Positions 41,601 to 51,308 of a DNA stretch of 64,000 bases are shown in pieces. This DNA is from Cristatella mucedo (taxonomy: Eukaryota; Bryozoa; Phylactolaemata; Cristatellidae). The DNA lies in assembly GCA_009760855.2 (NCBI GenBank), contig WPIO01000008.1, positions 7,434,501 through 7,498,500 of the forward strand, written 5' to 3'. How positions within the stretch are numbered: the first letter of the stretch is position 1; every line of letters starts with the position of its first letter. The notes beneath the pieces were generated by a model, which saw nothing but the letters and a program-made list of their open reading frames with translations, was not told where the DNA came from and did not search any database. Position numbers and translations under genes: made by a program.

Positions 41601-42117
41601 AAGACAAGTCGGTGCGCACATCTTCAGGTCGTATCTCGTCGTCTCTATATCAGAGCGTGAATCGGAGGGCCGTTGGGCTGCTGGGGTTTCGCTAGGAATT
41701 GAATCACTGGCCCCCACGAACGCCCGGCTGCCGCCCTATATCCTGCTGCACGTGCCATCCTGGCTCAGACGATCGCCCGCGGCGATACATACGCACGGAG
41801 GATGGTGTAGAAGTGAGTGCAGTACGAATGTAAATCAAAGCCAGCTTCTAGCTGCTGTAGCAAGCAAAAGTGGTAAGAGGTCTCAAGATGCAGCCGACGG
41901 CAGGTTTACGGGATGGGCGCCGGCACTCGAGACGTAGCCTCCAATCGATACTAAGCCGTAGCCATTAAAAAAAACGCTAGGCACATACGCGGTCCCGTAG
42001 CTGTGAATGATTAGCGCACAGCCAGCTTAGTTTGGACTCGCGCTCCCTACCTTCAGGATAATACACGTGCGTTAGCGATAGGCTCTTCCAGTGGACAACT
42101 CCGGCCGGGTCTGCCAT
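36148..42117 (-). CDS. DOLPP1: Dolichyldiphosphatase 1 (DOLPP1), complete, 7 exons
   Basis: Removes the distal phosphate from dolichyl diphosphate on the ER lumenal side, recycling the dolichol carrier of N-glycosylation. Exons (- strand order): 42051-42117, 40702-40802, 39970-40057, 37871-37961, 36930-37151, 36545-36634, 36148-36184. They sum to 696 nt, 231 residues plus stop, with consistent phases; human DOLPP1 is about 238. The N-terminus [20 protein letters not shown] resembles the human LTHVEYP region. PAP2 motif 1 is KRIFRESRP, motif 2 MPSSHSQF, motif 3 [12 protein letters not shown], so the catalytic Arg, His and His are kept. Four or more hydrophobic helices are visible. The conserved [16 protein letters not shown] block lies near the end, and the C-terminus RQRKVG parallels human RQRKLGTKLQ. 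The assignment rests on end-to-end similarity recalled from the family. Confidence 0.95.
36257..36480 (+). repeat. Perfect minisatellite, 16-bp unit x 14, in the last DOLPP1 intron
   Basis: The unit acggcacaggcggcgg is repeated 14 times without interruption (224 bp). Because 16 is not a multiple of 3, all reading frames give the same 16-residue cycle, producing long spurious ORFs on both strands. The array fills most of the 360-bp intron 36185-36544. Confidence 0.97.
36545..36634 (-). CDS. DOLPP1: DOLPP1 exon 6: conserved C-terminal block
   Basis: Encodes [18 protein letters not shown] then [11 protein letters not shown], nearly identical in pattern to human [19 protein letters not shown]. 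Acceptor TTGCAG, donor GTAAGT. Confidence 0.95.
36772..36915 (-). repeat. SINE family B, copy 5, in DOLPP1 intron 5
   Basis: Reverse complement orientation: 'gcgccctaagataactta' tail, 'gggctcgagcccacgacct' B-box-like region, then 'agcgagcac' and A-box-like sequence, ending near the donor of exon 5. Confidence 0.7.
36930..37151 (-). CDS. DOLPP1: DOLPP1 exon 5: PAP2 motif 3 and transmembrane helices
   Basis: Encodes 74 residues with [12 protein letters not shown] (catalytic His) and [11 protein letters not shown], matching human LTPLFPRIAAW. Acceptor TTTTTTCAG, donor GTAAGT. Confidence 0.95.
37871..37961 (-). CDS. DOLPP1: DOLPP1 exon 4: PAP2 motif 2
   Basis: Encodes [15 protein letters not shown] then a hydrophobic helix [20 protein letters not shown] is identical to the mammalian motif. 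Donor GTAAGC, phase 1 to 2. Confidence 0.95.
38605..38730 (+). repeat. Compound (CA)n with repeated 'aaatatacatactg' spacers
   Basis: Three (CA)n runs separated by two identical 'aaatatacatactgcacac' spacers, indicating a higher-order duplication. It lies in DOLPP1 intron 3. Confidence 0.92.
39030..39183 (-). repeat. SINE family A, copy 4, in DOLPP1 intron 3
   Basis: Contains 'cgacagaaaagcc', 'aatcgagcccacgacctcgg' and 'cttacctagtgtgccatcac'; the last shared block also occurs in the copy at 56382-56529. Confidence 0.7.
39970..40057 (-). CDS. DOLPP1: DOLPP1 exon 3: PAP2 motif 1
   Basis: Encodes [19 protein letters not shown] then [10 protein letters not shown]. Lys and Arg of KxxxxxxRP are present. 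Human has FLGGLALNEGVNWLIKN at this place. Donor GTAAGT, phase 0 to 1. Confidence 0.92.
40702..40802 (-). CDS. DOLPP1: DOLPP1 exon 2
   Basis: Encodes [10 protein letters not shown], a hydrophobic helix and FRRDLHT (human FKRELHT). Acceptor CTTCAG, donor GTGAGT, phase 1 to 0. Confidence 0.93.
42051..42117 (-). CDS. DOLPP1: DOLPP1 exon 1 (start codon)
   Basis: The ATG occupies 42117-42115. The 22 codons end ...LTHVYYPE plus one base at a GTAGGG donor. Alignment of HV-YP with the mammalian N-terminus fixes the start. Confidence 0.9.
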
Positions 42118-42520
42118 TGTTGGCAGGCAGTCAAGGACGCTTAAAAGTGACTGCCGGGGCTTTGAATATCAGCAGCACTCTCGACCTCGTCCACACTGGC
42201 AGCGCGGTCTCAGGAAGTGAAGCGCGTAAAATAGGCACCGGCTAACTGCAAAGACCTCGCCAACTGCGAGTTAAGCACCCCAAACTCGACCGCGGCGTCG
42301 GCACCCCGTCCCCTGGCTGATGACGCGTATCCGGCGGCGCTCTGCAGCGCGGCCGTGCAGTAGCGCGAGGTAGCGCGTTCTCTCTCTCTTGGGACTCACG
42401 CGTCCTGGATGCGGTTTGTAGTCGTATTTGCTGGATTTTCCTTTAAAGCGGTTGGAACCGATAAGTGTCTTGCGTGCACCGAGTGCGCGGTCACTGAGTG
42501 CTCGGTAGCTCGGCGCAAAC
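42118..42520 (-). promoter_or_regulatory. CpG-rich DOLPP1 5' flank
   Basis: The 400 bases upstream of the DOLPP1 start are CpG-rich with many CGCG runs and no obvious TATA box, in keeping with a housekeeping-type promoter. The boundary is approximate. Confidence 0.4.
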
Positions 42521-42754
42521 GGTAGTTGATAGTTAACAGTTAATGGTTAATAGTTACTCTCGCGGGTCAGCAATGGCAGCAGTAAAAAAAAGCAATTGCA
42601 TCGATCCTTTGCCGTGCTGCTTTGAACCCCGCCGCCAAAACTTGTCGCTATGTAATTCCGTTGAGATTATGATGTCGGCTAGCCGTGCTTTCGGGTTGGA
42701 CAGTCGCGTAGGATTCAACCAATGTTAACTATAAACGAGATTGAAACGGAAAGA

Positions 42755-42905
42755 GCAGCTGATTTAGCGGTCTTTTTTTTATAAACGGTGGCAGAAAAGC
42801 CGTAGTGGCTTCACTTCGCTTGCTGCTCGCGCATTTCCTCCTGCCGGACTCGAACCGACGACACGGGCGCGATTTGAGTGGCGAGCATCTTATCGCTGAA
42901 ACTAA
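42755..42905 (-). repeat. SINE family A, copy 5
   Basis: 'ggtggcagaaaagcc', 'gactcgaaccgacgac' and 'gcgagcatcttatc', in family order, upstream of DOLPP1. Confidence 0.6.
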
Positions 42906-43079
42906 AACTAAAGATCTCTGATGACGAAAGGGATCCGAAGTCTTTGGCAGCAAAGACTCTAAATTAAAGTGGAAACGAATCGAGTCTCCGATACAGCGTC
43001 TTTTAATACATTCATGGAACTTCCGTGCATTTATGCAGTTATTAGCTACATTTAGTTTAAATTAAAAACTTACCTTATA

Positions 43080-46000
43080 GGACTAGCTGCACGCATGCAG
43101 TTACAAGCAGGGTGCGATGAAACGGCGGCTGCGTGCTACATCGGCCGAATTATTACTGGCATTCAGCATTCGCTGCCCCTAACGTATAATATGAATATAA
43201 TACAATATAATATAATATGCATCCGCGCAGAGTTCGACAGCTTGTAACAGCCGTCGGCAGCTCAGCTGGACCGTACGTTGCCGCGCAGCCGCCGCCGCCG
43301 CCCCGGGCCGAGGCGGCGGGAGGGGGCGGTGGCACTGTGCCGGCTCCGCGCCGGGTAGTCACTCCAGCGTCTACGCGCCGGAGAGACTGGGGATGAAGAG
43401 GAAGCGCTGGGAGAATTCGCAAGGCTGAAGCCGTTCGTCAGTCGCGTCAGTAATGACGTGCCGGAGAGACTTCCGCTGCCGAGTTCCGCACAACCAAGTT
43501 GCTGTGTATTCCACGCTGTGAGGTTCGCATTGGAAAAATACGGTATAAACCATAGATTGTGAAATATCTGGTTCCTAATGAGACTAACTATGGAAGTGCT
43601 AATATTCTCCAGGATGGTCATAATCTGGCTAATTTATTAGGCCAATCTTTCACTGCCTCTTTAAATTAAGGCCACCGTCGGCTGGGTTAATAAAGCAATC
43701 CAAAAATGACGGTCTACGGTGGGTGTCAACTTTCGGCGTCGCGCCAACTAGTTAGGCTTCAATGGATACCTACGCACTGAAGATCTTTAGACGCCTTCTT
43801 TGAAGCTGCTGTCACAGCTGTCGTATTTTTAATTGGCGTCACTACCATCAAAGCCCCCAGCTGGGCTTCAATGTAACGCCAAAATCGTCGGTTACCTTGA
43901 CTTTAGGTCACCAGCTGCTGCACTTCACTTAGCTAAAGAGAGGCGAAAACCTCACACTTCAGCACCATATCGGACTATACGACTGTGAAACGATATCAAG
44001 CTAGAATTTGATTCGTTCACACAAAACAAGGAGGAGCAAATCTCACTGTTGCAGGAGCTTGCTTACGAAAAAACTTAGCATTTTCGTAAGCAAATATTTT
44101 TGAAAATGAAAGTGTCCATGGTCCAACGTTCAAAAGCAAATATACACCGGAGTAAAAATCACGCCATTTCGCGCGAAAAGTTATTTCAATAGCACACTTG
44201 TAGAGTTAGCCGAGTAGAAAGCAGTTATTGGTTAAAGGCAGTTCGCCAGCTACTTGAAAATGCGAAGAAGAATGGCCCGAAGCGTAGAAATCCCGAGATT
44301 CAGAAAGTTTTTACATCATAAATAATAACAATGATAATGCAAAACATTTATGCAGCACGTCAAAAGAGCCAGCTCACTTTTTGGGCGATGAGACCACAAC
44401 TCGTTATGAGACAGCGTCCTTCCTCCTAGAAAAGCTGAGAAATAAATTGCACGACGAGGCCAGCACTAGAATCGCCAAGAGCAGTATGGAGCAATGAGTC
44501 GGATTTTATTAGTGCGCTCTCATAAGCCCAGCAGATATTCAATGCAGACTGCATGTACTGCCTGTGCTACTTGTGGCGAATCTCGCTCTTGCTATTCATC
44601 GGAGCTTGTCATCCATCTATGCCCCGGTTTCAGAATGAAATAGTATATCCATTGATGTACCTCTCTAAATATTACCTAGCTTTTAATGTAAAACAATTTC
44701 TATAGATCCAAGATTATTATTAGTTCATAAACTCTACAATCGCTCCTTCAGGCTAAATAGGAATATCTTCCCTCAGTTAATCAAAATTAACAGTGAAGGT
44801 CCGCAACCTGCTCAGTGCATTGCATCATACTCCTCAACACTGCGATTTCCCGAAAATAAAATTCGCTAAAGGCTGACCTATCGTGTTTAAGTCAATCATT
44901 ATCGGTTGTAGGTGAATACAGCCGACAGTCATTGAGCAATGCCCGTCTGTTTCATCGAAAATCAGCTATGACCAGGTAGACTTAAATACGACGCATGCTT
45001 TAAAATCCAGCGGCCGGTTCCTAACTTCGAAAACACTTTCAAGAAGAGAGAGAAATTTATATTTCAAAATTTCCCACGTGATCAAGCCAATGAATTTTGT
45101 GCTGCTGGAGCACGAACTAAAAATAAGAGTTAGAGTGAGTAAGGGTGAGTCGGAGAAAGCAAATTTCGAGGCCAGTAGGGCGAGTCGGATGAAGCCTACT
45201 GAAAATGCGAATGTTCTATAGATCCTTTGGTAGATGACTTCCAAAAAATTTTAAGATCCTTTGACAGGTAAACTTAATAATAAGGTACTCAGGGCTAGCC
45301 ACCAGAAACGCCAATGTTAGGGACGTTTTAGTTACGACTGCGATTAAACCAACTATATGATATCGCGACACTCAACAAATAAATACCCCAAACCGACGTC
45401 GAATTCGGCGCCCCGTCTTGAATTATGGTATAAACAAGCTCACGTAGAACGCTCTGCAGCTTTACGTGTTTGATTATAGCAAATTGAGTTACTCGCACGG
45501 GTATTTTTGACCTTTATTTAATGTAATGTAATGTATCTCCGTCTGTAACTCCACCAAGCCATAAAGACTGTCAGTGGGTTACGCAGGAGAATTTCGTATA
45601 GCGCACTCACAGCATAAACGACTTTCGGTACGCATTTGGTAGCCAACAGACTTCATGTTACAAAACAAAGAGAAAGTGGGAACCATGGCATAGTCAGGAG
45701 AGCAGTTGAGGTGGTGAGTAGTATGGAAGTAGCAGCTCAGGGCCGCTGGAAAGATGCGCCATAGTCGGGAGCAGGAAAGTAGTTGTCGTTGCGTAAGAAC
45801 CGTGGAAGTGAGTTCTACAGTCTAGGATCTACAGAGCTACAGATTCTGTCGCCAACGGTCTTTAAGTTGAGGAATGGAACAGCTAATTTATTTTCCACAT
45901 AGGACCTGAGGGTACAAGGAGGCTGAAACGGGTGTAGCAGTTCAGCCATCTACGAAGGAGCCAAGCCGTGGCGGGCCTTGTGGGTTAGTGTAAGAACTCT

Positions 46001-46140
46001 GCTCTGTATCCGTTGATCAACCGGCAGCCATCCAAGCTCTTTTAGCAAAGGAAAAACGTGGTCAAACCTCTGGGACCTAAAAACTAGTCTTGCAGCCATA
46101 TTCATAGCCAGCTGCAGTGGCCTAGTTGCTTTTTAGATCG
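43080..46140. other. Gene-free region with one CpG-rich patch and a LINE relic
   Basis: 43245-43460 is strongly CpG-rich and might be a promoter, but neither strand shows a convincing first exon. 43620-45500 is AT-rich and I see nothing recognisable in it. Confidence 0.4.
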
Positions 46141-46145
46141 TTCCT
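45500..46145 (-). mobile_element. Second LINE subfamily, RT C-terminal relic
   Basis: The - strand reads WLPVDQRIQSRVLTLTHKA then RHGLAPS, a stop, MAELL, then VPFLNLKTVGDR and NSLP, in the order of the RT C-terminal part of CR1/L2-group elements, but with subfamily-specific residues. It ends in a TGTAATG-rich tail near 45520, which is also seen near 48868. Confidence 0.65.
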
Positions 46146-46216
46146 ATATTCTCCTGTAAGCCTGATGGAGTCAGACTCTAAATATATTTCTGAAGCTGCG
46201 CCGTTCAGTGGGCCTC

Positions 46217-46450
46217 TTATGTTTTTAAAAACCATACTGGTCTCTCTGAAATAAAAAAGCGATGGTCTTTTTTAAACCAGAATTTTAACTCGGGCGCTGA
46301 AGGCACAGTAGAATGCGTGAGATCTCGCTTTGTAACAAATAACCTATTCCTCGGAGAGAGAAGCTGAACCCTCTTGGCGTCCCGCGCCACAGGCCGCCCG
46401 GCTAATAAGATATTTTTTCCCTCCCTCATTTGGATACTCGGCGCAAGCAC
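46217..46450 (-). other. Unassigned 77-codon frame upstream of a LINE relic
   Basis: A protein-like frame (GKNILLAGRPVARDAKRV then LFVTKRDLTHSTVPSAPEL) on the same strand as, and just 5' of, the LINE relic at 45500-46145. It may be part of a mobile-element protein; I do not recognise it. Confidence 0.3.
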
Positions 46451-46487
46451 GCTGGCCCATTTAAACCAATCTTGTAATATAGAGAAT

Positions 46488-46681
<194 letters not shown>

Positions 46682-47019
46682 GTGAGAGAAACTGGTGCTG
46701 TCGAACTAGTTGCCAGCGCCCTGCTTGCAGACGTAGCTTAGGCTGCGACGACGGGAGCTGTGAGCAGCGCGAGAGTCAAAGCAAAGACCTGTCCAGCTTG
46801 GATCCGTCACGCGCGTGCTCCACTTTTGAAGATTTTCTTTCTCAGCAAATGGCAGTGCAGAAAGATAATAAGCGAACGAGCCAATTAACACCATCAATTC
46901 GTTCCCGCTGTCAGCTACTCCTGACGTCATTCTGTGCTATTGACGTCAAAGTCAATTTAGGGTTAAGTTCGTTGCCGTTGTCAACGACCTGCTGACGTCA
47001 CAGGGCGGTGCTACTCATG

Positions 47020-47165
47020 TAACAGCCTCATTTTTATAGCGGCAGAAGAGCCTTCCCTGCTATCGCCACTGATTTGCAATGGGGCAAAAAGGCAGCGCTC
47101 ACTGCAGCACTGGAACCCAGGACCTCGGCTGTGAAGAGCGAGCACTTTTTCCCTGGGCTAACACT
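47020..47165 (-). repeat. SINE family A, copy 6
   Basis: 'agcggcagaagagcc', 'gaacccaggacctcggctg' and 'gaagagcgagcac', same orientation as the other family A copies. Confidence 0.7.
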
Positions 47166-48231
47166 CAGAGACGATACCTTCAAATGAGATTTGTGTACAG
47201 ATTCTACCTCGAGATTTGCTTGGCAGGTCTCTCACATTGTGTCGTCTTAGCGTAGGGACCAGGAACTTTCACTTTAAAACCCAATTCGTGGGCTCGAGTC
47301 CTGCAGAAGGCAGCTCTACATTGTTCTCTGCAAGCGGTATGATTCCCACAATGGCTATTTTTCCGCTACTTATAATCATCTACTCTTTAGTTTTCTTAAA
47401 CTTTAAATATTCGGAGAAACTCTAAAACTTTGATCCTATCGTTGCAGGACGGCAGCCTTCTCCGGCAGCCAGCACTGCACTGAACGCGGATGCCGAAGGC
47501 CGACGAACTGGCAGCCTTTCCATGTAGCCTCATCTAAACAAGTTGCAATATGGCTTCGCGCGTAGCCCGAAGCCATATTTCCCAAAAACGGCCTCTAAAA
47601 CGGCTCTCCGGGTTTACTTTAGTAGCTGCTACTTGCAAGCCTGGTAGACTCTTGAAAGGAGCTTCCAGGCGTCCAAGGTCGGCGGGGAAGGGTTGGTGAT
47701 GGCTAAAGGGTTGTTTCGAGGGTTTTATCCGCTCATCGGGGGGGGGGGGGCTTGAACCGCTGTGCGTTCAGCCCCAGCTCCGACCCTTCAGCCTGACTCG
47801 TTGAGGCTTTGGCCCCTGGTGCCATCTTTCGACCCGAGCCTATCTTATGACGCATTCTGCTCACAGCCAGCACATCGTTCGCTGCAGAATGAGAAATTGG
47901 CTGGCTCAGCGTGGCGGCTTGTAGTAGCTGCCTCCATCATGATTGTTTTCAAGCTGTCCTTCCGCCTTCACGCCTCCGTTAGAGCACAATAAACCAAAGC
48001 AAACGAGTAAGCAAAGCGCTAGGCCTCGCACAGTGAGTGAAGCAACAAATGCACAATAGCCTGCGGTCCGGCGATCCCGCGGTGCCCAGACGCTCAACGG
48101 CGGCCGCGAGAGGTTGCGATGGTAGCGCTTGGCATGTCGAATCCACCGCCGCCGCCGCCGACGACGACGACGGCTAGCGTTCAGCTTCCGGAAGCCGGAC
48201 AGAAGCTGGCGGCGGTCTTTCGCCGGCTCAC

Positions 48232-48376
48232 CTGCCTTAGGCCAAGCTGCGCACACCAACGGAGCAGCGCTCTTCCTTGTGATGCCGGGGATGTGGAGGA
48301 TGCTGGTGATCGCCGCCTGTAAGCCGTCGCCGTCGCAGGTCTTCCAAACATGGACCGCTGCTACTGTCGAAGCCAT
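48232..48376 (-). CDS. Candidate first coding exon, unknown gene
   Basis: In CpG-rich DNA, the ATG at 48376 (context AAAATGG) opens 48 codons, MASTVAAVHVWKTCDGDG... to ...CAAWPKA, ending at a strong GTGAGC donor in phase 1. No downstream exon with matching phase was found. It may be a real 5' exon or chance in GC-rich sequence. Confidence 0.25.
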
Positions 48377-48429
48377 TTTCAAAGGTGACATTCTAAGGCT
48401 GCAACTGAATTAAGTTATGCAGAGCGGAC

Positions 48430-48500
48430 CGTCAACGTAACGTGCCCAGAAAGATGTTTAGTTCTCCGAGGGCGCTATAAAAAGGAATTATTATTCAATT
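48430..48500 (+). mobile_element. LINE/SINE 3' tail fragment
   Basis: 'gtgcccagaaagatgttta' followed by 'gggcgctataaaaaggaatt', the shared tail type, with no body retained. Confidence 0.55.
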
Positions 48501-48607
48501 AACAGCTGTCTACCTCAAGCCTCATAAGAATGTCCAAAAGTTCCGCCACGCTAAGTGGCGATTTGTCGGATGACGCTTGCCCTGCCTCTAACTTATGTTA
48601 TATGTGT

Positions 48608-48613
48608 ATACAC

Positions 48614-48684
<71 letters not shown>
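48608..48684 (+). repeat. (CA)n microsatellite
   Basis: More than 30 CA units ending in TATATA, immediately followed by a family A SINE. Confidence 0.95.
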
Positions 48685-48691
<7 letters not shown>

Positions 48692-48695
<4 letters not shown>

Positions 48696-48845
48696 TAGCT
48701 GATTTTGAAGTCTCATTTGTATAGCGGCAGAAGAGCCTTAACTAGTATAAACACCGCTTGCAGTTGGCAATAAAAGATCGCCAAATACAGGATTCGAACC
48801 CACAACATCGGTCATGATGGGAATCTTACCTCTTGGGCTCACTCG
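48692..48845 (-). repeat. SINE family A, copy 7
   Basis: An exact reverse-complement B box, GGATTCGAACC, at 48790-48800; the left end 'agcggcagaagagcctta' abuts the (CA)n/(TA)n tract. Confidence 0.75.
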
Positions 48846-48859
48846 AAGAGTGTGCCATC

Positions 48860-49000
48860 AATTACTATAATGTTGTAATGTATATCTGTCTGCAACTCCA
48901 CAAAGCCACAAAGACTAAGCCTCAGCGCAAGAGAGTTTTCTCGCAGCAAGCTGTAAAGTGCTTGAATTCTCTCAGGGTGCTATACAAAATACTTGATTAT
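48860..49000 (+). repeat. Tail of the second LINE subfamily
   Basis: 'taatgtatatctgtctgcaa' and 'ctccacaaagccacaaagac' match the end of the relic at 45500-46145 in the opposite orientation. It ends in 'ctcagggtgctatac' and ATTATT. Confidence 0.55.
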
Positions 49001-49029
49001 TATCAGTGTCATCATTATGGGCTAAAGAG

Positions 49030-50340
49030 CAAGTCGTCGACTGGGTATCGCGACCGTCAGCGTGCTAGCCTGCGGGGGACTTTGCGTCACGCAAGTGCCC
49101 GAATCGCCGCTTCCGCGCCGCGGCTAGCTCGTACAAGCCAAACGGAGCGAGACAGAGGCCGACGAGGCAGCGTCCAAACTCCGAGTCATCCCGTCCCGTT
49201 CCGTCCCTGCGGCCCGGCGCTAGCACTTCGGGTCGCTGCAATGCCCAGCCCAGGCGTCCGCAACCTCTCGAGCCTTGGGCGCTTCGGGTCGCATCCGGCA
49301 ACCTTACCAGCAAGGAATTACGCGAAGACCAGCGTTCTGCAAATCGGGGCATGGCCCGCATCCATCTTGTAGCTGCTAGCGTCGAAGCCACGACAGCGCC
49401 AATCGAACGGCGAGTTCAATCGGAACAGACGGGCTTCGGTCATTGAACGCAGCCGCCGATAGAAGACTTCGAGCAAAGAGAGAAGAACCGAGCAGTGCCT
49501 CCAAGATTCACTAGGACCGCGATCGGCATGACGAGTGAAACCACCGACTCTTCAACGGGCGGACAGAGAGTACCGGACGTGAGCCGGGAACCGTAGGGGA
49601 AAATGTCCCTAAAAAAGGAACACTATTTTGTATCGCCGCTTTACGCACGCGAGCGCTACAGCCGGTCAGTTATCGGAAATTTTTCTCAAGAAATCTCCTC
49701 GGCACGTCGGGCTGACGACAGCTCGGGCTGCCCGTGTAGGGCGACTTTTATAGAAAATAGGGCTGCTAAATCAGCTAGCCTTCCCGCCTTTTTAGTCGAC
49801 AGTTCTAGAGTCATTCAGCGCTCGGGAGTACAGGACGTCTGCGTTCGTTCTTGAGCTATATCCGGTGCATTCTCAAGGAGCGTGACGTGCAGCGCGAATA
49901 GCGGCGAAGCCGCGAGCCTCGGAATTACGGCTGGCGACTGTAAGGTCCAGCACCAATGCAAGCGGGCGAGCGGAGCGCGGCAGCCTAGACAAGCGCCCGC
50001 ACCTTAACATAAAGCGTCAACGCCCACAACTTAGACAAGTATATTTGACAGCTAAGGAGGGTTACTGGCGTTCAACGACGGCAACGCCATACGCCGACGG
50101 CTCAGCGTCCGGGAGCTCAAATCAGGTCGAACACGAATGCCAACTCGGGAAACACTGACAGCCAATTGCACGGCTCTGCTTGTACGAGGCGTTGGCCATA
50201 TATACCGCATAGGCGGTGTGTGCCCGCTATAGTTCAGGAACCGTGAATAGTGAACATCATTCGTAATCTGGCTGATTGACCGCGTCGCCGTTTCAACGCG
50301 CAGCAAACGGCATTTCCAACAGAAACGTTTTGTCTACTTG
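49030..50340. other. CpG-rich block without a supported gene
   Basis: About 1.3 kb of CpG-rich sequence with a TATATA motif near 50198. Several mid-length frames exist on both strands, none with a recognisable domain or reliable splice sites. It may be a CpG island, an LTR-type repeat like 19479-20540, or both. Confidence 0.35.
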
Positions 50341-50825
50341 CTACCTCTCCTCTATATCGCAGCAAAGCTGTCGTGGCTTCTACCGACGGTGCAAATGGGC
50401 AAGGATAACATTAGGCTATACTGCTACTTTGAACTGCGTCTGCGGGACGTAATTTATTAATAGCTAGGTGGTAGAGAGGGATTGAGGCGGGGCAGGTGCC
50501 TGATGGCCTGGGGGGGGGGGGGTCATCGGGTTACGTCGCTGTTCAGGGCTGGGATACCCCGTATTGCTGCCTGGACGCCGCGTCCCTGGAGGCTTGTTAT
50601 ACAGAAGCTGAAAGATAGTTACATGACAGATAGAATTCATAAATCATAATAAAAAATGAAAAAAATATTATGCACAGCATTTAGTGACTATGGGACAGCA
50701 AATTGCCGCGCTGGCGATATAATGCAAAGTACTTTGAGGCCTGCTTTTGGAAGTCAAGCGTGGGCACGCTGTTGCTACATCCGGACGGAAGTGGAGTTAC
50801 CCCGCTTACGAGTCTGGGTTCAAAA

Positions 50826-50918
50826 ATGGCGGTCCGGTCGTTGCCGTGCCGCCGCTGCGTGCGCTGTGCATTACTCGGCGCGCTGGTGGTCCTGCTGGTT
50901 CGAGAGTCTTTCTCGTAG
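50826..50918 (+). CDS. Possible short hydrophobic peptide or uORF
   Basis: ATG in good context (AAAATGGCGG) in a small CpG-rich patch; 30 codons (MAVRSLPCRRCVRCALLGAL...) with one hydrophobic segment, ending at TAG. It lies about 300 bases upstream of the first exon of the unknown gene and may be an upstream ORF or a chance frame. Confidence 0.2.
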   Translation: MAVRSLPCRRCVRCALLGALVVLLVRESFS

Positions 50919-51217
50919 TCCCGTGCACTCTGAAAAAGGCTACCAGTGATACAAGATTAAAGCTAGCTTCAGATGACAGTCATTCGAGGTAGATGCATCA
51001 TACGTGCTACGTTTAGCTGTGTGCTATCTAGCTGCTTGGTAACTATAGTGAAGGCAGGGCAGCTCTCCGAGAGTCAGCAGCGTAGACGACATGCAGCTGA
51101 GGCCTGCGCTGCAGTGAGGACCGCGTTCGCATGGACCCTGCAAATGCTACCTTCTGCTTGATGGGCTTCAGTGCGAAGTTGGTTTCGATTGGTTTTTGCA
51201 GACTTGTCCTAGCTGGA

Positions 51218-51308
51218 ATGGCGAGTAAAGCGCTGCGAGTGCAAAAGGTCTCAGAGCCAATAGTGCGGAGCGTGGAGCTGCGTGAGATGTACGACCATTC
51301 CTTAAATG
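51218..51308 (+). CDS. Unknown gene exon 1: start and helix
   Basis: Thirty codons beginning MASKALRVQKVSEPIV and ending at GTGAGG in phase 1. The frame stays open upstream to an ATG at 51131, but a TTTTTGCAG just before 51202 could also be an acceptor for a 5' UTR exon. Confidence 0.55.

Noticed and set aside
43262-43621. 119-codon - strand frame beginning MTILENISTSIVS
   Set aside because: Its second half is CpG-rich low complexity and there is no domain or splice support; it may only mark a promoter-like patch.
46706-46930. - strand frame MTSGVADSGNELMVLIG... with protein-like composition
   Set aside because: No acceptor gives a phase that fits the candidate exon at 48232-48376, and no domain is recognised; left unannotated.
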